A stretch of 50,344 nucleotides of DNA from a bacterium (GCA_018822805.1 JAHJJU010000020.1:1-50344), one strand, 5' to 3'. Shown: positions 41,189 to 50,344, counted from the first letter of the stretch. Made by a program: numbers and translations. Notes: generated by a model from the letters alone, not told the origin.

Positions 41189-43221
41189 TGGAGCAACCAT
41201 CACTAAATCTCTGCTTTTTTTGGCACATGCATCAGCCCGATTATCGGGGAAGTGATGGTGTGATGACCATGCCTTGGGTATTTTTACATGCGATAAAAGA
41301 TTATTATGAGATGCCTTGGCTTTTAAATCGACAGAAAGGTTTAAAAGCGACGTTTAATATTACAGCACCGTTAATTGAACAGCTTAATCTTTACAGTGAT
41401 CCTTTAAAGAATGACTATTTTCTATCGTTATGGGAGAAGCATCCTTCGTTGTTAGAAGAAGATGCCAAAGTTTGGTTGATTAAAACGTGTAAATCAACTC
41501 AATATGAGACGATGATTAAACCTATTGCTTACTTAGAAGAGTTGTACCATAAAGAGAGCCTAAATGATGATGAACTGATTGATTTTCAAATGCTCTTTAT
41601 GTTAACGTGGTGTGGAAATTATCTTCGTCAAGAGAACCGTTTGGTGAAAGCACTGTTTAAAAAAGGTAGAGGATTCACTCAATCTGATAAAGCTGAACTG
41701 TTACAAGCGTTGGTTGAGTTTATCGCAACGATTTTACCTTTTTATGCCAAGTTGCAAAAAGAGGGAGTGATCTCACTCTCGACTACGCCGTACAATCATC
41801 CGATTTTACCTCTACTTTTAGACATGAACAATGCCAAACGTGCCAATGAACATACAACGTTAGTAGCTAATCCTATTTCTCTTAGAGACGATGCCATTGA
41901 GCAGGTGGAACGCTCTATTGCTCTTTATGAAGAGACTTTTGGTATGAAACCCACTGGGTTTTGGCCGGCTGAAGGGGCTGTAGATGAAGCGAGTGTTGCC
42001 ATCTATAAAGCGTGTGGACTCTCTTGGATTGCGACCGATGAAGCCATTTTGTTTCGTTCACTAGGTGATGATAACCGTGACAACTTATACAAGCCTTATA
42101 GCTTTAATGGTATGACCATGGGGTTTCGTGACCACGGTTTGAGTGATTTGATTGGATTTAATTATCGTTTTAAATCGGGTCATGATGCGAGTGAACACTT
42201 TATGCAGGTGGTTGAACCTATTGCGTATAGGCAAGAAGATGCAACACTTTTTGTTATTTTAGACGGTGAAAATGCTTGGGAGTTTTTTGACAATAATGCT
42301 TATGATTTTTTTACAGCACTTTATAAGCGTTTTAGCCAAACGCCATGGTGTAAAACCGTTACGATGGATGAGGTTTCACAGCTAAAGAATCAAGGTAAAC
42401 TTGAAATGCTTGCTGCAGGAAGTTGGATTCATGGAAACTTTGATACGTGGTCGGGTCACGATGAAAAGAACCGTGCATGGGAGTTGATTTATCAGACCAA
42501 ACGTGATTATGAAAACCATAAACAGGCTGTCTCGGAAGAGGTTGCAGAAGAGATCAAGTTTCATTTTTTAGCGTCAGAGTGTAGCGACTGGTTTTGGTGG
42601 TACGGTGATGACCATGTCACCGAGTTTGGTTTGGAGTTTGATGCCTTATTTAGAGAACATCTTATTACCATCTATCATTTACTTCATATGCAACCTCCGG
42701 CTGATTTGTTTGAGCCGATTATTTCACATAAAAGCTCTGCCTCTTTTTTACGAAAACCTCAAAAAGCAATTGCACCGTGTATAGATGGGAAAAATTGTTC
42801 TTTCTTTGATTGGTTAGGAGCCGGTTGTATTGATGAAAGTAAGTTGTATTCAACGATGGATAGGGTTCGAGGACCGATAGAAAAAATCTATTATGGACAC
42901 AACGATTCTACTGTTTTTATTGCCTTTGAAGGAGATATCTCTCTGTTTAAAAGAGAGGTTTTAGAGCTACAAATTATAGTTGAAGAGCGTGGTGAAAAAT
43001 TTACTTTTCCTATGCGTCAATCGAACCGTTCAGAGAGTGTAGAGTTGGCTCTGCATGAACGTATAGAGTTGGCACTGTTTGAGAATGTTTTTAAAAATTT
43101 AACAGCTTTTCATCTCCGTTTTGAGATTCTTGATGGTGATAATATTGTTCAAACCATGCCGGGGTATGGTTCACTTTTTATTGACCTTACAGAGAGTTAT
43201 GCCGATAACTGGTTTGTTTAA
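41188..43221 (+). CDS. GH57 glycoside hydrolase
   Basis: The 677-residue protein is a family 57 enzyme acting on alpha-glucans. Conserved motifs: HMHQPDYR (13-20), GFWPAEGAVDE (257-267, likely nucleophile E262), and VILDGENAWEFF (356-367, acid/base D359). The MHQPDY and DGENAW variants fit the larger amylase/amylopullulanase group rather than branching enzymes. There is no signal peptide, so it is cytoplasmic, suited to glycogen turnover. The start ATG overlaps the preceding stop by one base. Product specificity cannot be set from sequence. Confidence 0.9.
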   Translation: MEQPSLNLCFFWHMHQPDYRGSDGVMTMPWVFLHAIKDYYEMPWLLNRQKGLKATFNITAPLIEQLNLYSDPLKNDYFLSLWEKHPSLLEEDAKVWLIKTCKSTQYETMIKPIAYLEELYHKESLNDDELIDFQMLFMLTWCGNYLRQENRLVKALFKKGRGFTQSDKAELLQALVEFIATILPFYAKLQKEGVISLSTTPYNHPILPLLLDMNNAKRANEHTTLVANPISLRDDAIEQVERSIALYEETFGMKPTGFWPAEGAVDEASVAIYKACGLSWIATDEAILFRSLGDDNRDNLYKPYSFNGMTMGFRDHGLSDLIGFNYRFKSGHDASEHFMQVVEPIAYRQEDATLFVILDGENAWEFFDNNAYDFFTALYKRFSQTPWCKTVTMDEVSQLKNQGKLEMLAAGSWIHGNFDTWSGHDEKNRAWELIYQTKRDYENHKQAVSEEVAEEIKFHFLASECSDWFWWYGDDHVTEFGLEFDALFREHLITIYHLLHMQPPADLFEPIISHKSSASFLRKPQKAIAPCIDGKNCSFFDWLGAGCIDESKLYSTMDRVRGPIEKIYYGHNDSTVFIAFEGDISLFKREVLELQIIVEERGEKFTFPMRQSNRSESVELALHERIELALFENVFKNLTAFHLRFEILDGDNIVQTMPGYGSLFIDLTESYADNWFV

Positions 43222-43268
43222 AAAAATATTATTAAAAAAAGTAATAAAAAATAGATATGGGAATAAAA

Positions 43269-45317
43269 ATGACTAAAACAACAAAACTACTCTTTGGAAT
43301 TCATATGCACCAACCCGTTGATAATTTTGACTGGGTTATTAAGATGGGTGTCGAGACCTGCTATGGACCATTTTTTGAGGTAATGAGTCACTATCCTGAC
43401 TTTAAATTTGCTGTTCATTGCAGTGGATGGTTGATGGAACAGATAGAGGCGAGCTATCCTAAACTTTATGGTCAAATTCAAACTTTAGCCAAAAAGGGAA
43501 GCATCGAGTTTTTTTCAGCAGGGTACTATGAACCGATTTTAAGTGTGATTCCTTCTACGGACAGAGTAACGCAAATTGAGATGCTCAATGATTCAATAAA
43601 ATCTGAGTTTAAACAACAACCTAAAGGACTTTGGCTTACCGAACGTGTTTGGGAGTCCTCACTTATTCCTGACTTGAACAAAGCAGGAATTAACTACACG
43701 GTGATGGACGATTACCACTTTCAATGTGCCGGATTTGATGAAGATATTTTAGATGGTTACTACATGAGTGAAGAGGGTGGTTCCCCAATAGGGCTTTTTC
43801 CAATCAGTAAAAAATTGCGTTATGCCATTCCTTTTTTAAATGTGGACGCTGCTATAAAAGCGATTAAATCGTTTAACAGAAAAGAGAACTCTGCAGCGAT
43901 TATTTTTGATGATGCTGAAAAATTTGGTATGTGGCCGGGTACGCATGAGTGGGTTTATGAAAAAGGGTGGTTGAAAAATTTTGTTGAGGCTGTCTTGGCT
44001 GATGAGCAGATTGAGACCATGCATTATGGTGCGTATTACGAGCAAGAGCGTACCCGTGGCATCGCTTACCTTCCGAATGTCTCTTACTATGAGATGGGAG
44101 AGTGGAGTCTACGTGCTGATGATGCCCTGAGACTCAATGCCTTTAAAGTAGAAATGGGTCATGATCGTTATGATGCAGAGGGGGTAAAGTTTTTAAAAGG
44201 TGGAATTTGGAAAAACTTCTTGGTCAAATATGAAGAGAGTAACCGTATTCATAAACGTACTTTGGAGCTTTCTAAAGCTCGCCAAAGTGTTAATAAAGCA
44301 GAATTTGATGCAGCACTCTACAAAGCCCAAACCAATGATGCTCTTTGGCATGGGGTGTTTGGTGGCTTGTATTTGCCCAATTTACGAGACAATGCGTACA
44401 CCTACATTATCGAAGCTGAACATGTGCGTTATGGTAAAAAACATCGGTTAGAGTCTGACCAAAATGAACTGGATGGATACGATAAAGTTAAAATGGTGAT
44501 GCCAAAATACATCTTCCGTTTTGACGGAGCTCACGGTGGACAACTGATAGAGTTTGATAACCGAAAATCTTTGTTTAATTGGCAAAACACTTTAACGCGT
44601 AGAAAAGAAGCGTACCATCAGAAGATACTGGACGATAGTTCTGTGGTTGAAGAAGAGGTTGCTCCTGTTGAAGATGGAATTGATACCATTCATCATACCC
44701 ATATAGAGGTGGATGATGAACTGCGTAGTTCGATTATTTATGATTGGTATTTGAAAAATTCATTTGTTGACCACATTAGTGATGAACGTTTTAATGGGGA
44801 CAACTTCCGTTATTGTGATTTCCCTGAATATGGTGACTTTAGCAATCAACCATTTGAAGTGGAACTTGATAAAAAGCAGGTGACCTTTTCGCGTGATGGT
44901 GGAATGTACTTCCCTGAAAAAGTACCAACACGTTTAGAGAAAAGCTACAGCTCAAACAAAAGTGGGTTTGATTTTAACATCAACCTTGCTACCGAAGCAG
45001 AGGGAGATTTTACCTATGTATTGGAACACAATTTCCATTTTTCCGATTATGAGAAGGTGATGATCAATGGTGAGCTTTTAGAAGAGGAAGGAAGCTTTAA
45101 AGAGGTCAAAACCTTAGAGATTCATGATGCAAAGCTAAAGCAAAAAATTGTGATTGAGTTGGATGTTCCTTGTGATATCTACTATTTTCAACTTAAAACC
45201 CTTTCACAAAGTGAACACGGCTTTGATTTAAGTGTGCAAGGGATTGGTTTTGCGATGGTGATGCCATTTTCTAAAGCGTTGTCGATTAAGGGTACCTTGG
45301 AGGTAACGAATGTCTGA
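43269..45317 (+). CDS. GH57 4-alpha-glucanotransferase/alpha-amylase
   Basis: This 682-residue GH57 enzyme is of the 4-alpha-glucanotransferase type with the DUF1925/DUF1926 beta-sandwich C-terminal part. Motifs: LLFGIHMHQPVDNF (7-20), AGYYEPIL (84-91), WLTERVWES (122-130; nucleophile E125, like E123 of the Thermococcus enzyme) and IIFDDAEKFG (211-220; acid/base D214 or D215). It transfers maltooligosaccharides during glycogen turnover. I prefer the ATG at 43269 because GGGA lies 6 bases upstream; an in-frame ATG at 43257 has none. It overlaps the next gene by 8 bases. Confidence 0.88.
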   Translation: MTKTTKLLFGIHMHQPVDNFDWVIKMGVETCYGPFFEVMSHYPDFKFAVHCSGWLMEQIEASYPKLYGQIQTLAKKGSIEFFSAGYYEPILSVIPSTDRVTQIEMLNDSIKSEFKQQPKGLWLTERVWESSLIPDLNKAGINYTVMDDYHFQCAGFDEDILDGYYMSEEGGSPIGLFPISKKLRYAIPFLNVDAAIKAIKSFNRKENSAAIIFDDAEKFGMWPGTHEWVYEKGWLKNFVEAVLADEQIETMHYGAYYEQERTRGIAYLPNVSYYEMGEWSLRADDALRLNAFKVEMGHDRYDAEGVKFLKGGIWKNFLVKYEESNRIHKRTLELSKARQSVNKAEFDAALYKAQTNDALWHGVFGGLYLPNLRDNAYTYIIEAEHVRYGKKHRLESDQNELDGYDKVKMVMPKYIFRFDGAHGGQLIEFDNRKSLFNWQNTLTRRKEAYHQKILDDSSVVEEEVAPVEDGIDTIHHTHIEVDDELRSSIIYDWYLKNSFVDHISDERFNGDNFRYCDFPEYGDFSNQPFEVELDKKQVTFSRDGGMYFPEKVPTRLEKSYSSNKSGFDFNINLATEAEGDFTYVLEHNFHFSDYEKVMINGELLEEEGSFKEVKTLEIHDAKLKQKIVIELDVPCDIYYFQLKTLSQSEHGFDLSVQGIGFAMVMPFSKALSIKGTLEVTNV

Positions 45318-46338
45318 TATTCGGTATGACCCTATTCACGATACCCATGTGATTATTGCTCCGGAGCGTTTGCATCGACCAGACTGTTTTATGCGAGAAT
45401 CTGAAGTTGAGGAGACAAATGAACATTGCCCTTTTTGTGAAGGGAATGAGGCTTTGACCCCTCATGAAATTTTTGCCATTAGAGACAATGACTCGGTTGC
45501 CAATGAAAAAGGATGGCAGACACGCGTCGTACCCAACCTCTATAAAGCTCTACAGATTGAAACCCCTCATCAACATCATTATGGTGCTTTTGAATATTGG
45601 AAAGGTTTTGGAGCACATGAGGTGATTATTGATACTCCAAAACACCACACCTCTATGACCCAATGGAGTGAAAAAGAGGTCATTTTTTGGTTAAAGACAT
45701 TAAGCTCTAGAGTTGCTGATTTGCGTCGGGATCATCGTATCGCCCATATTTCACTCTTTAAAAATGAGGGAATTGAAGCAGGAGCAACACAGACCCATGC
45801 ACATACACAGTTGATAGGCTTACCGATTATTCCTAAGATGCATCGAGCGTACTATCAACGAAGTTATGAACATTATCATCATCATGGTCAGGCGTTATTG
45901 GCAGAAAAGATTGCGAATGAAGAGGCAAACGGTGAACGTATTGTTGCTATAGAGGGCGATTTTACAGCCTACTGTCCTTATGCCAGTGCCTACCCGTTTG
46001 AGGTGATGATCAGTTCTAAAAAAGCTTTGGGTCAGATAGACGCTTTGAGTGATAAGAGCATGGAGGTCTTAGCTCCTTTACTGCTTAGAACCCTTAAAAA
46101 ATTAAAAGATCAATTGGGCTATTTTGATTTTAATCTTTCTATTGCAACACCACCTCTGCAAGAGGGTACGGTAGAGCAAGAGTTACTGTATACTGTTAAT
46201 AAGGCGTGTCGCTTTGCCATTCGCATTATGCCAAGACTCTATAAACATGCCGGTTTTGAAGTGAGTACAGGTATTATTATTAATCCTGTTAGTCCTGAGT
46301 TCGCAGCCAAATTATTAAGAGAGGGAAATGATGAATAA
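45310..46338 (+). CDS. galT: Galactose-1-phosphate uridylyltransferase-like enzyme
   Basis: This 342-residue GalT-family HIT protein has the zinc ligands C40 and C43 in HCPFCEGNE, H112 in PKHHTSM and H163, and the active-site HAHTQ (163-167, nucleophile H165). GalT exchanges sugar-1-phosphates with UDP-glucose. In glycogen operons homologues may act as ADP- or UDP-sugar phosphorylase-type enzymes linking glucose-1-phosphate to nucleotide sugar; this is inferred. It overlaps the GH57 gene by 8 bases and glgA by 11 bases. Genuine galactose use is unsupported, since no galK or galE is seen. Confidence 0.86.
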   Translation: MSDIRYDPIHDTHVIIAPERLHRPDCFMRESEVEETNEHCPFCEGNEALTPHEIFAIRDNDSVANEKGWQTRVVPNLYKALQIETPHQHHYGAFEYWKGFGAHEVIIDTPKHHTSMTQWSEKEVIFWLKTLSSRVADLRRDHRIAHISLFKNEGIEAGATQTHAHTQLIGLPIIPKMHRAYYQRSYEHYHHHGQALLAEKIANEEANGERIVAIEGDFTAYCPYASAYPFEVMISSKKALGQIDALSDKSMEVLAPLLLRTLKKLKDQLGYFDFNLSIATPPLQEGTVEQELLYTVNKACRFAIRIMPRLYKHAGFEVSTGIIINPVSPEFAAKLLREGNDE

Positions 46339-47818
46339 GTTAAATATTTTACTCGCAGCATCCGAAGTGGTGCCATTTGCAAAAAGTGGAGGACTGGCCG
46401 ATGTGGCAGGTGCCCTGCCCAAAGCATTAAGAGCTTTGGGGCACGATGTTCGTGTGGTGATGCCACGTTATTATGTTGTGGATAAAGAGAAGTACAACTT
46501 ACAACCCTTAGAGGGTGAGTTGGGAGTTCCTATGGGAAGCATGGGTGAAGCATGGGCAGGTGTTTATGAAGGTGTTTTACCCAACAGTGATGTGCCTGTT
46601 TATTTTATAGAACATGATGGTTTTTTTGGTCGAAAAGGGTTGTACGATGAAGATGGAGAGGGGTATGGTGACAACGATAACCGATTTATCTTTTTTTCTA
46701 AAGCAGTGATGCAGTTGGCAAAAAAATTGCACTTTAGACCTGATGTGATTCATGCAAACGATTGGCATACAGCACCCATTCCTATTTTGTTGAATACCAC
46801 GTATGCCTATGACCCTGATTTTAAAAACACAGGAACGTTGTTGAGTCTGCACAATCTACAGCATCAAGGAAAGTTCTATAAAGGAGCGATGGATGTTCTG
46901 GGTGTGGGCTGGGAACATTATAATCAGAATGAACTCGAAGAGTATGGGGGAGTAAACCTCCTTAAAGGGGGAATTGTTCATGCCGATGCCATGAATGCCG
47001 TGAGTAAAAAGTACGCCCAAGAGATTCGTACAGCAGAGTTTGGTTGGGGACTGGATAGACTTATTAATGAAAAAGCTTATAAACTCTACGGTATTTTAAA
47101 TGGTGTTGATTATGAGGAGTGGAGTCCTGCTGTTGATGCGTTTATTCCTCAAACCTTTGACGCTGATGATTTAGAAGGGAAAGCAGTTTGTAAAGAGACC
47201 TTACAAAAAGCTTTTAACCTTCCTGTGAATCCAGATGTTCCTCTTATTGGTTTGGTCGGTCGTTTGGCTGAGCAGAAGGGAATTACACTCTTGTCTTCTG
47301 CAATATGGAACTTGATGGAGATGGACATACAGATAGTGTTACTAGGAGCCGGTGAGAAGTGGGCAGAACATTTCTTTGCTGATGTGGCTGCGAAGTATCC
47401 TCATAAATTTGGCTGTACCATTGGCTATAAAAATGATTTAGCTCATCAGATTGAAGCCGGATCAGATATGTTCCTTATGCCATCACTCTTTGAGCCTTGT
47501 GGTCTCAATCAGATTTACAGTTTGCGTTATGGAACCCTGCCAATTGTAAGGGCTACCGGTGGATTGGATGATACCATTGAAAACTATGACAGTGCGACAC
47601 AAAGTGGTACAGGGTTTAAATTTTATGATGCAACTCCTGAAGCCTTAACAGGTACGGTAAAATGGGCTGTAGATGTTTGGTACAATGAGAAAGAGGGATT
47701 TGAAAACGTTCGTCAAAATGGAATGAAAAAGCGTTTTGATTGGGCAGAAGCAGCACAAGGTTATGAAGACCTTTATCGTCATATTATCGGTGGTCGTTTA
47801 AGCAGTATCCACCAATAG
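46328..47818 (+). CDS. glgA: Glycogen synthase
   Basis: The 496-residue GT5 glycosyltransferase elongates alpha-1,4-glucan from ADP-glucose. It has the N-terminal AASEVVPFAKSGGLADVAGA (10-29; KSGGL binds the nucleotide sugar), HANDWHTAPIP, GILNGVDYEEW, VGRLAEQKGITLL and the acceptor/donor site MPSLFEPCGLNQ. It is of usual length (about 480). GAGGGAA precedes two candidate ATGs (46328 and 46331). A hairpin lies between it and glgB. Confidence 0.96.
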   Translation: MMNKLNILLAASEVVPFAKSGGLADVAGALPKALRALGHDVRVVMPRYYVVDKEKYNLQPLEGELGVPMGSMGEAWAGVYEGVLPNSDVPVYFIEHDGFFGRKGLYDEDGEGYGDNDNRFIFFSKAVMQLAKKLHFRPDVIHANDWHTAPIPILLNTTYAYDPDFKNTGTLLSLHNLQHQGKFYKGAMDVLGVGWEHYNQNELEEYGGVNLLKGGIVHADAMNAVSKKYAQEIRTAEFGWGLDRLINEKAYKLYGILNGVDYEEWSPAVDAFIPQTFDADDLEGKAVCKETLQKAFNLPVNPDVPLIGLVGRLAEQKGITLLSSAIWNLMEMDIQIVLLGAGEKWAEHFFADVAAKYPHKFGCTIGYKNDLAHQIEAGSDMFLMPSLFEPCGLNQIYSLRYGTLPIVRATGGLDDTIENYDSATQSGTGFKFYDATPEALTGTVKWAVDVWYNEKEGFENVRQNGMKKRFDWAEAAQGYEDLYRHIIGGRLSSIHQ

Positions 47819-47837
47819 CAAGATTTCTTAGAAACAC

Positions 47838-47862
47838 GTAGGTTCGATTTTATCGAACCTAC
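47838..47862 (+). terminator. 10-bp-stem hairpin between glgA and glgB
   Basis: GTAGGTTCGA (47838-47847) and TCGAACCTAC (47853-47862) form a perfect stem with loop TTTTA. No T-run follows, so it may be a weak terminator, an mRNA-stability element or a processing site within the operon rather than a strong Rho-independent terminator. Confidence 0.7.
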
Positions 47863-47909
47863 ATATTTCTAAGTTCTAAAAGAGTTTTAGTAAGAAAATA
47901 GGAGCTAAA

Positions 47910-49838
47910 ATGTCACACGCAATACACTACAATCTTTCAACCTTAAGTGAACTGGATATCTACCTTTTTAAACAAGGTAATCACGCAAAACTGTATGAGA
48001 AGTTCGGGGCTCACACCATGGAGTACAAAGGTAAAGAAGGAGTACATTTTGCCGTATGGGCTCCCAATGCAAAGCGTGTAAGTGTACGTGGGGATTTTAA
48101 CAATTATGCAACCGATGCTCACCCTTTACAGTTACGCAGTGATGATTCGGGTATTTGGGAAGGGTTTATAGAAGGGGTCGAAGAGGGCTTAACCTATAAA
48201 TACCACATTGTCTCTCAACTTCATAATATTGTACATGATAAAAGTGACCCTTTTGCCTTTTTTAGTGAAAAACCTTCCAACTCAGCTTCACGTGTTTGGA
48301 CGCTTGAGGGGTATGCGTGGAGCGATAAAGCGTGGATGAAAGAGCGTTACAAACACAATGCACATGATGCACCTGTCTCTGTTTATGAAATGCATCTTGG
48401 TTCATGGAAACGAAAAGTAGAAGAGGACAATCGTTACCTAACGTATCGAGAGTTGGCTATGGAGCTGGTAGCGTATCTAAAAGAGATGAACTACACCCAT
48501 GTAGAGTTTATGCCTCTGACTGAGTACCCTTTCTTTGGTTCATGGGGGTATCAAGTAGTGGGGTACTTTTCAGCCACGGCACGTTTTGGAGAGCCACAAG
48601 ATTTGATGTATCTTATCGATATGTTACACCAAAATGGTATTGGTGTTATTATGGATTGGGTGCCATCTCACTTTGCTGTCGATATGCACGGTCTAATTAA
48701 TTTTGATGGAACAGCCCTTTATGAACATGAAGACCCAAGACAAGGATTTCACCCGGAGTGGGGAAGTATTATTTTTAACTATGGTCGTAATGAGGTGAAG
48801 TCGTTTCTCATTTCATCAGCGATGTTTTGGCTGGACAAGTACCACATAGATGGTATTCGTGTGGATGCTGTAGCCTCTATGCTCCACTTGGACTATGCCC
48901 GTAAAGAGGGTGAGTGGATTCCAAATGAGTTTGGAGGCAATGAAAACCTTGAAGCTGTAGAGTTTTTACGTAAGCTTAATGAGAGTGTCTATGCTGAGTA
49001 CTCCGATATTATGATGATAGCCGAAGAGTCCACAGCATGGCCAATGGTGACACGTCCGACCAGTATCGGTGGTCTTGGTTTTGGTTTCAAATGGAACATG
49101 GGTTGGATGCATGACTCGTTAAAATACATGAGTTACGACCCAATTCATCGTCAACATCACCACCATCAACTCACCTTTAGTTTATGGTATGCTTTTGATG
49201 AACACTTTATGTTGCCCCTTAGTCACGACGAAGTGGTACATATGAAAGGATCACTCATCAACAAAATGCCGGGTGACAATAACCAAAAGTTTGCCAACCT
49301 ACGAGCCATGTATGCCTATATGATGGCACACCCCGGTAAAAAACTCCTTTTTATGGGTGGAGAGATTGCCCAATACTCTGAATGGAACTTTGAACAGAGC
49401 CTTGATTGGCACGTGTTAGAGAATCCTCTACACGCTAAACTACAAAAGATGTTAAGCGATCTCAATGGTATCTACCGAAAAGAGAGAGCCTTACATCAAT
49501 ATGATGAAAAACAAAAAGGTTTCGAGTGGATTGACGACGGAGACTACCAACACAACTGCATCAGCTTTATGCGTAAAAGTGATGACCCTGAAGAGACCAT
49601 TTATATACTATGTAACTTTGCCGATGAAACCCGAAAATCATACATCGTTGGTGTACCGTATGCAGGTGAATATGTAGAGATATTCAACTCTCAATCAGCC
49701 TATTATGAAGGATGGAACATTGGAAATACGGGGGCTGTAGTAGCGAAAGAAGAGCCAATGCATGGGCGTGACTATTCTATTTCTTTGACGTTACCACCTT
49801 TGGGGGTGTTGTATTTGAAGAGGGTGGTTGAAGCGTAG
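47910..49838 (+). CDS. glgB: 1,4-alpha-glucan branching enzyme
   Basis: The 642-residue GH13_9 branching enzyme introduces alpha-1,6 branches into glycogen. It has an N-terminal CBM48 domain (about 25-125), then catalytic motifs: GIGVIMDWVPSHF (243-255), DGIRVDAVASM (314-324, nucleophile D319), MMIAEEST (368-375, acid/base E372) and LPLSHDEVVH. The C-terminal beta-domain ends LPPLGVLYLKRVVEA. Its length is normal for single-CBM48 branching enzymes. AGGAGC upstream supports the ATG at 47910. No glgC, glgP or glgX is seen in the window, so those steps are encoded elsewhere or replaced by the fusion and GH57 enzymes. Confidence 0.96.
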   Translation: MSHAIHYNLSTLSELDIYLFKQGNHAKLYEKFGAHTMEYKGKEGVHFAVWAPNAKRVSVRGDFNNYATDAHPLQLRSDDSGIWEGFIEGVEEGLTYKYHIVSQLHNIVHDKSDPFAFFSEKPSNSASRVWTLEGYAWSDKAWMKERYKHNAHDAPVSVYEMHLGSWKRKVEEDNRYLTYRELAMELVAYLKEMNYTHVEFMPLTEYPFFGSWGYQVVGYFSATARFGEPQDLMYLIDMLHQNGIGVIMDWVPSHFAVDMHGLINFDGTALYEHEDPRQGFHPEWGSIIFNYGRNEVKSFLISSAMFWLDKYHIDGIRVDAVASMLHLDYARKEGEWIPNEFGGNENLEAVEFLRKLNESVYAEYSDIMMIAEESTAWPMVTRPTSIGGLGFGFKWNMGWMHDSLKYMSYDPIHRQHHHHQLTFSLWYAFDEHFMLPLSHDEVVHMKGSLINKMPGDNNQKFANLRAMYAYMMAHPGKKLLFMGGEIAQYSEWNFEQSLDWHVLENPLHAKLQKMLSDLNGIYRKERALHQYDEKQKGFEWIDDGDYQHNCISFMRKSDDPEETIYILCNFADETRKSYIVGVPYAGEYVEIFNSQSAYYEGWNIGNTGAVVAKEEPMHGRDYSISLTLPPLGVLYLKRVVEA

Positions 49839-49853
49839 GTTTGTTAAATTATT

Positions 49854-49972
49854 AGACTTCTTGCAAAACTTGGTTAGAATATAACGAGACTAAAGTCATC
49901 GGTTCCGTATATGCAATCTGCATACTTGGAATCGGCGTGTTTACACCCGAACTATTTGGTTTAAAAAAGTCT
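49854..49972. repeat. Structured 119-bp spacer with short terminal inverted repeat
   Basis: The spacer starts AGACTTCTTGCAAAACTT and ends TTTAAAAAAGTCT, so AGACTT/AAGTCT (49854-49859, 49967-49972) are inverted. Inside is the hairpin TATGCA-ATC-TGCATA (49910-49924), extended by GGTTCC/GGAATC with mismatches. It could be a small non-autonomous repeat or an IS relic. Weak evidence. Confidence 0.4.
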
Positions 49973-49986
49973 ATATTGAAACGTGT

Positions 49987-49992
49987 TATAAT
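49987..49992 (+). promoter_or_regulatory. -10 box of the Uma2 gene
   Basis: TATAAT, 28 bases before the ATG at 50021, with ribosome site AGGAGA (50010-50015). Confidence 0.6.
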
Positions 49993-50020
49993 AGGGTAAA
50001 ACAAAAAATAGGAGAAACTC

Positions 50021-50344
50021 ATGCCACCATTAGCACACAATATTGAATATTATACCTATGATGATTATAAGGAGTGGGAAGGAGATTGGGAGTTGATAGA
50101 TGGTGTAGCCTACGCTATGGCTCCTGCTCCCATGAGAAAGCATCAAGCAATTGCTAGTGCAATTATTTCGATGTTGTACACACAGTTAGAAGAGTGTTTA
50201 GAGTGTGAAGTATTGGGAGAGATTGACTATAAAGTAGATGACTATACTACACTAAAGCCTGACATTGTATTGACGTGTGGTGAGACCAATGAACGCTATT
50301 TGACAAAAGCTCCCGAGATTGTGGTAGAGATTATTTCCAAATCA
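50021..50344 (+). CDS. Uma2-family (DUF820) nuclease-like protein, 5' part only
   Basis: The window holds 108 codons of an open frame that runs off the end: MPPLAHNIEYYTYDDYKEW, then ELIDGVAYAMAPAP, HQAIASAIISML, GEIDYKVDDYTTLKPDIVLTCG and APEIVVEIIS. This is the Uma2/DUF820 pattern, a PD-(D/E)XK-fold family. The expected active-site acids are present (PDIV aspartate, VVEI glutamate), while the following lysine lies beyond the edge. The family's function is unresolved; it is widespread in accessory DNA. Not complete here. Confidence 0.85.
   Translation, partial: MPPLAHNIEYYTYDDYKEWEGDWELIDGVAYAMAPAPMRKHQAIASAIISMLYTQLEECLECEVLGEIDYKVDDYTTLKPDIVLTCGETNERYLTKAPEIVVEIISKS

Noticed and set aside
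49852-50040. Minus-strand 62-codon reading frame after glgB
   Set aside because: It overlaps the promoter and start of the Uma2 gene, has no ribosome site, and its sequence follows the hairpin-rich spacer.

Overview
The window is AT-rich DNA from a member of the Campylobacterota (former Epsilonproteobacteria). The diagnostic marker is hobA, the DnaA-binding replication initiator partner known from this phylum, sitting between lysC and holB. The conserved order hemW - rppH - lysC - hobA - holB - folP - ligA, then tlyA - ribF, matches from memory the Campylobacter jejuni neighbourhood. The complete glycogen operon and the large accessory load point to an environmental genus (Sulfurimonas/Sulfurovum/Arcobacter type) rather than a host-adapted Campylobacter; that genus-level guess is inference.

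Layout. (1) 0-11.5 kb: the housekeeping backbone, interrupted by accessory genes between holB and folP (an antitoxin/RelE pair; a HARE-HTH plus nuclease-like gene bracketed by inverted REP-like hairpins) and between folP and ligA (lipoprotein, small membrane-anchored protein, NlpC/P60 hydrolase). (2) 11.5-36.5 kb: about 25 kb of accessory DNA between ligA and tlyA. Its same-strand core looks like one biosynthesis-and-export locus: DoxX, LolA-like protein, FtsX-type permease, then SDR, metallo-beta-lactamase-fold enzyme, CoA-ligase-like adenylating enzyme, ATP-grasp enzyme, GNAT-like protein and Rieske oxygenase, then a second FtsX-type permease, an ABC ATPase and an outer-membrane-type protein. 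The six enzyme genes overlap each other by 4-20 bases. The locus has been opened in at least four places: a defence block (DUF4143 ATPase, winged-helix regulator, Gabija-like OLD nuclease + UvrD helicase, YoeB module, second ATPase), an RMD1 gene with VapBC, a PIN toxin pair with a 274-bp MITE-like element, and a frameshifted alpha/beta-hydrolase. Two insertions are flanked by direct duplications of the target gene (55 bp and 30 bp). (3) 36.6-38.1 kb: tlyA and ribF resume the backbone. (4) 38.3-49.8 kb: a glycogen/alpha-glucan operon (CBM48-like protein, nucleotidyltransferase fused to a degenerate phosphomutase, two GH57 enzymes, GalT-like enzyme, glgA, glgB). (5) The window ends inside an Uma2-family gene.

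The genes as a system. The enzymes and transporter parts of the central locus probably make a small acyl- or amide-type metabolite or lipid and move it from the inner to the outer membrane; the product is unknown and no ketosynthase is visible. Five toxin-antitoxin pairs sit at junctions between functional blocks, consistent with stepwise insertion. No rRNA, tRNA, CRISPR array, transposase, integrase or origin was recognised.
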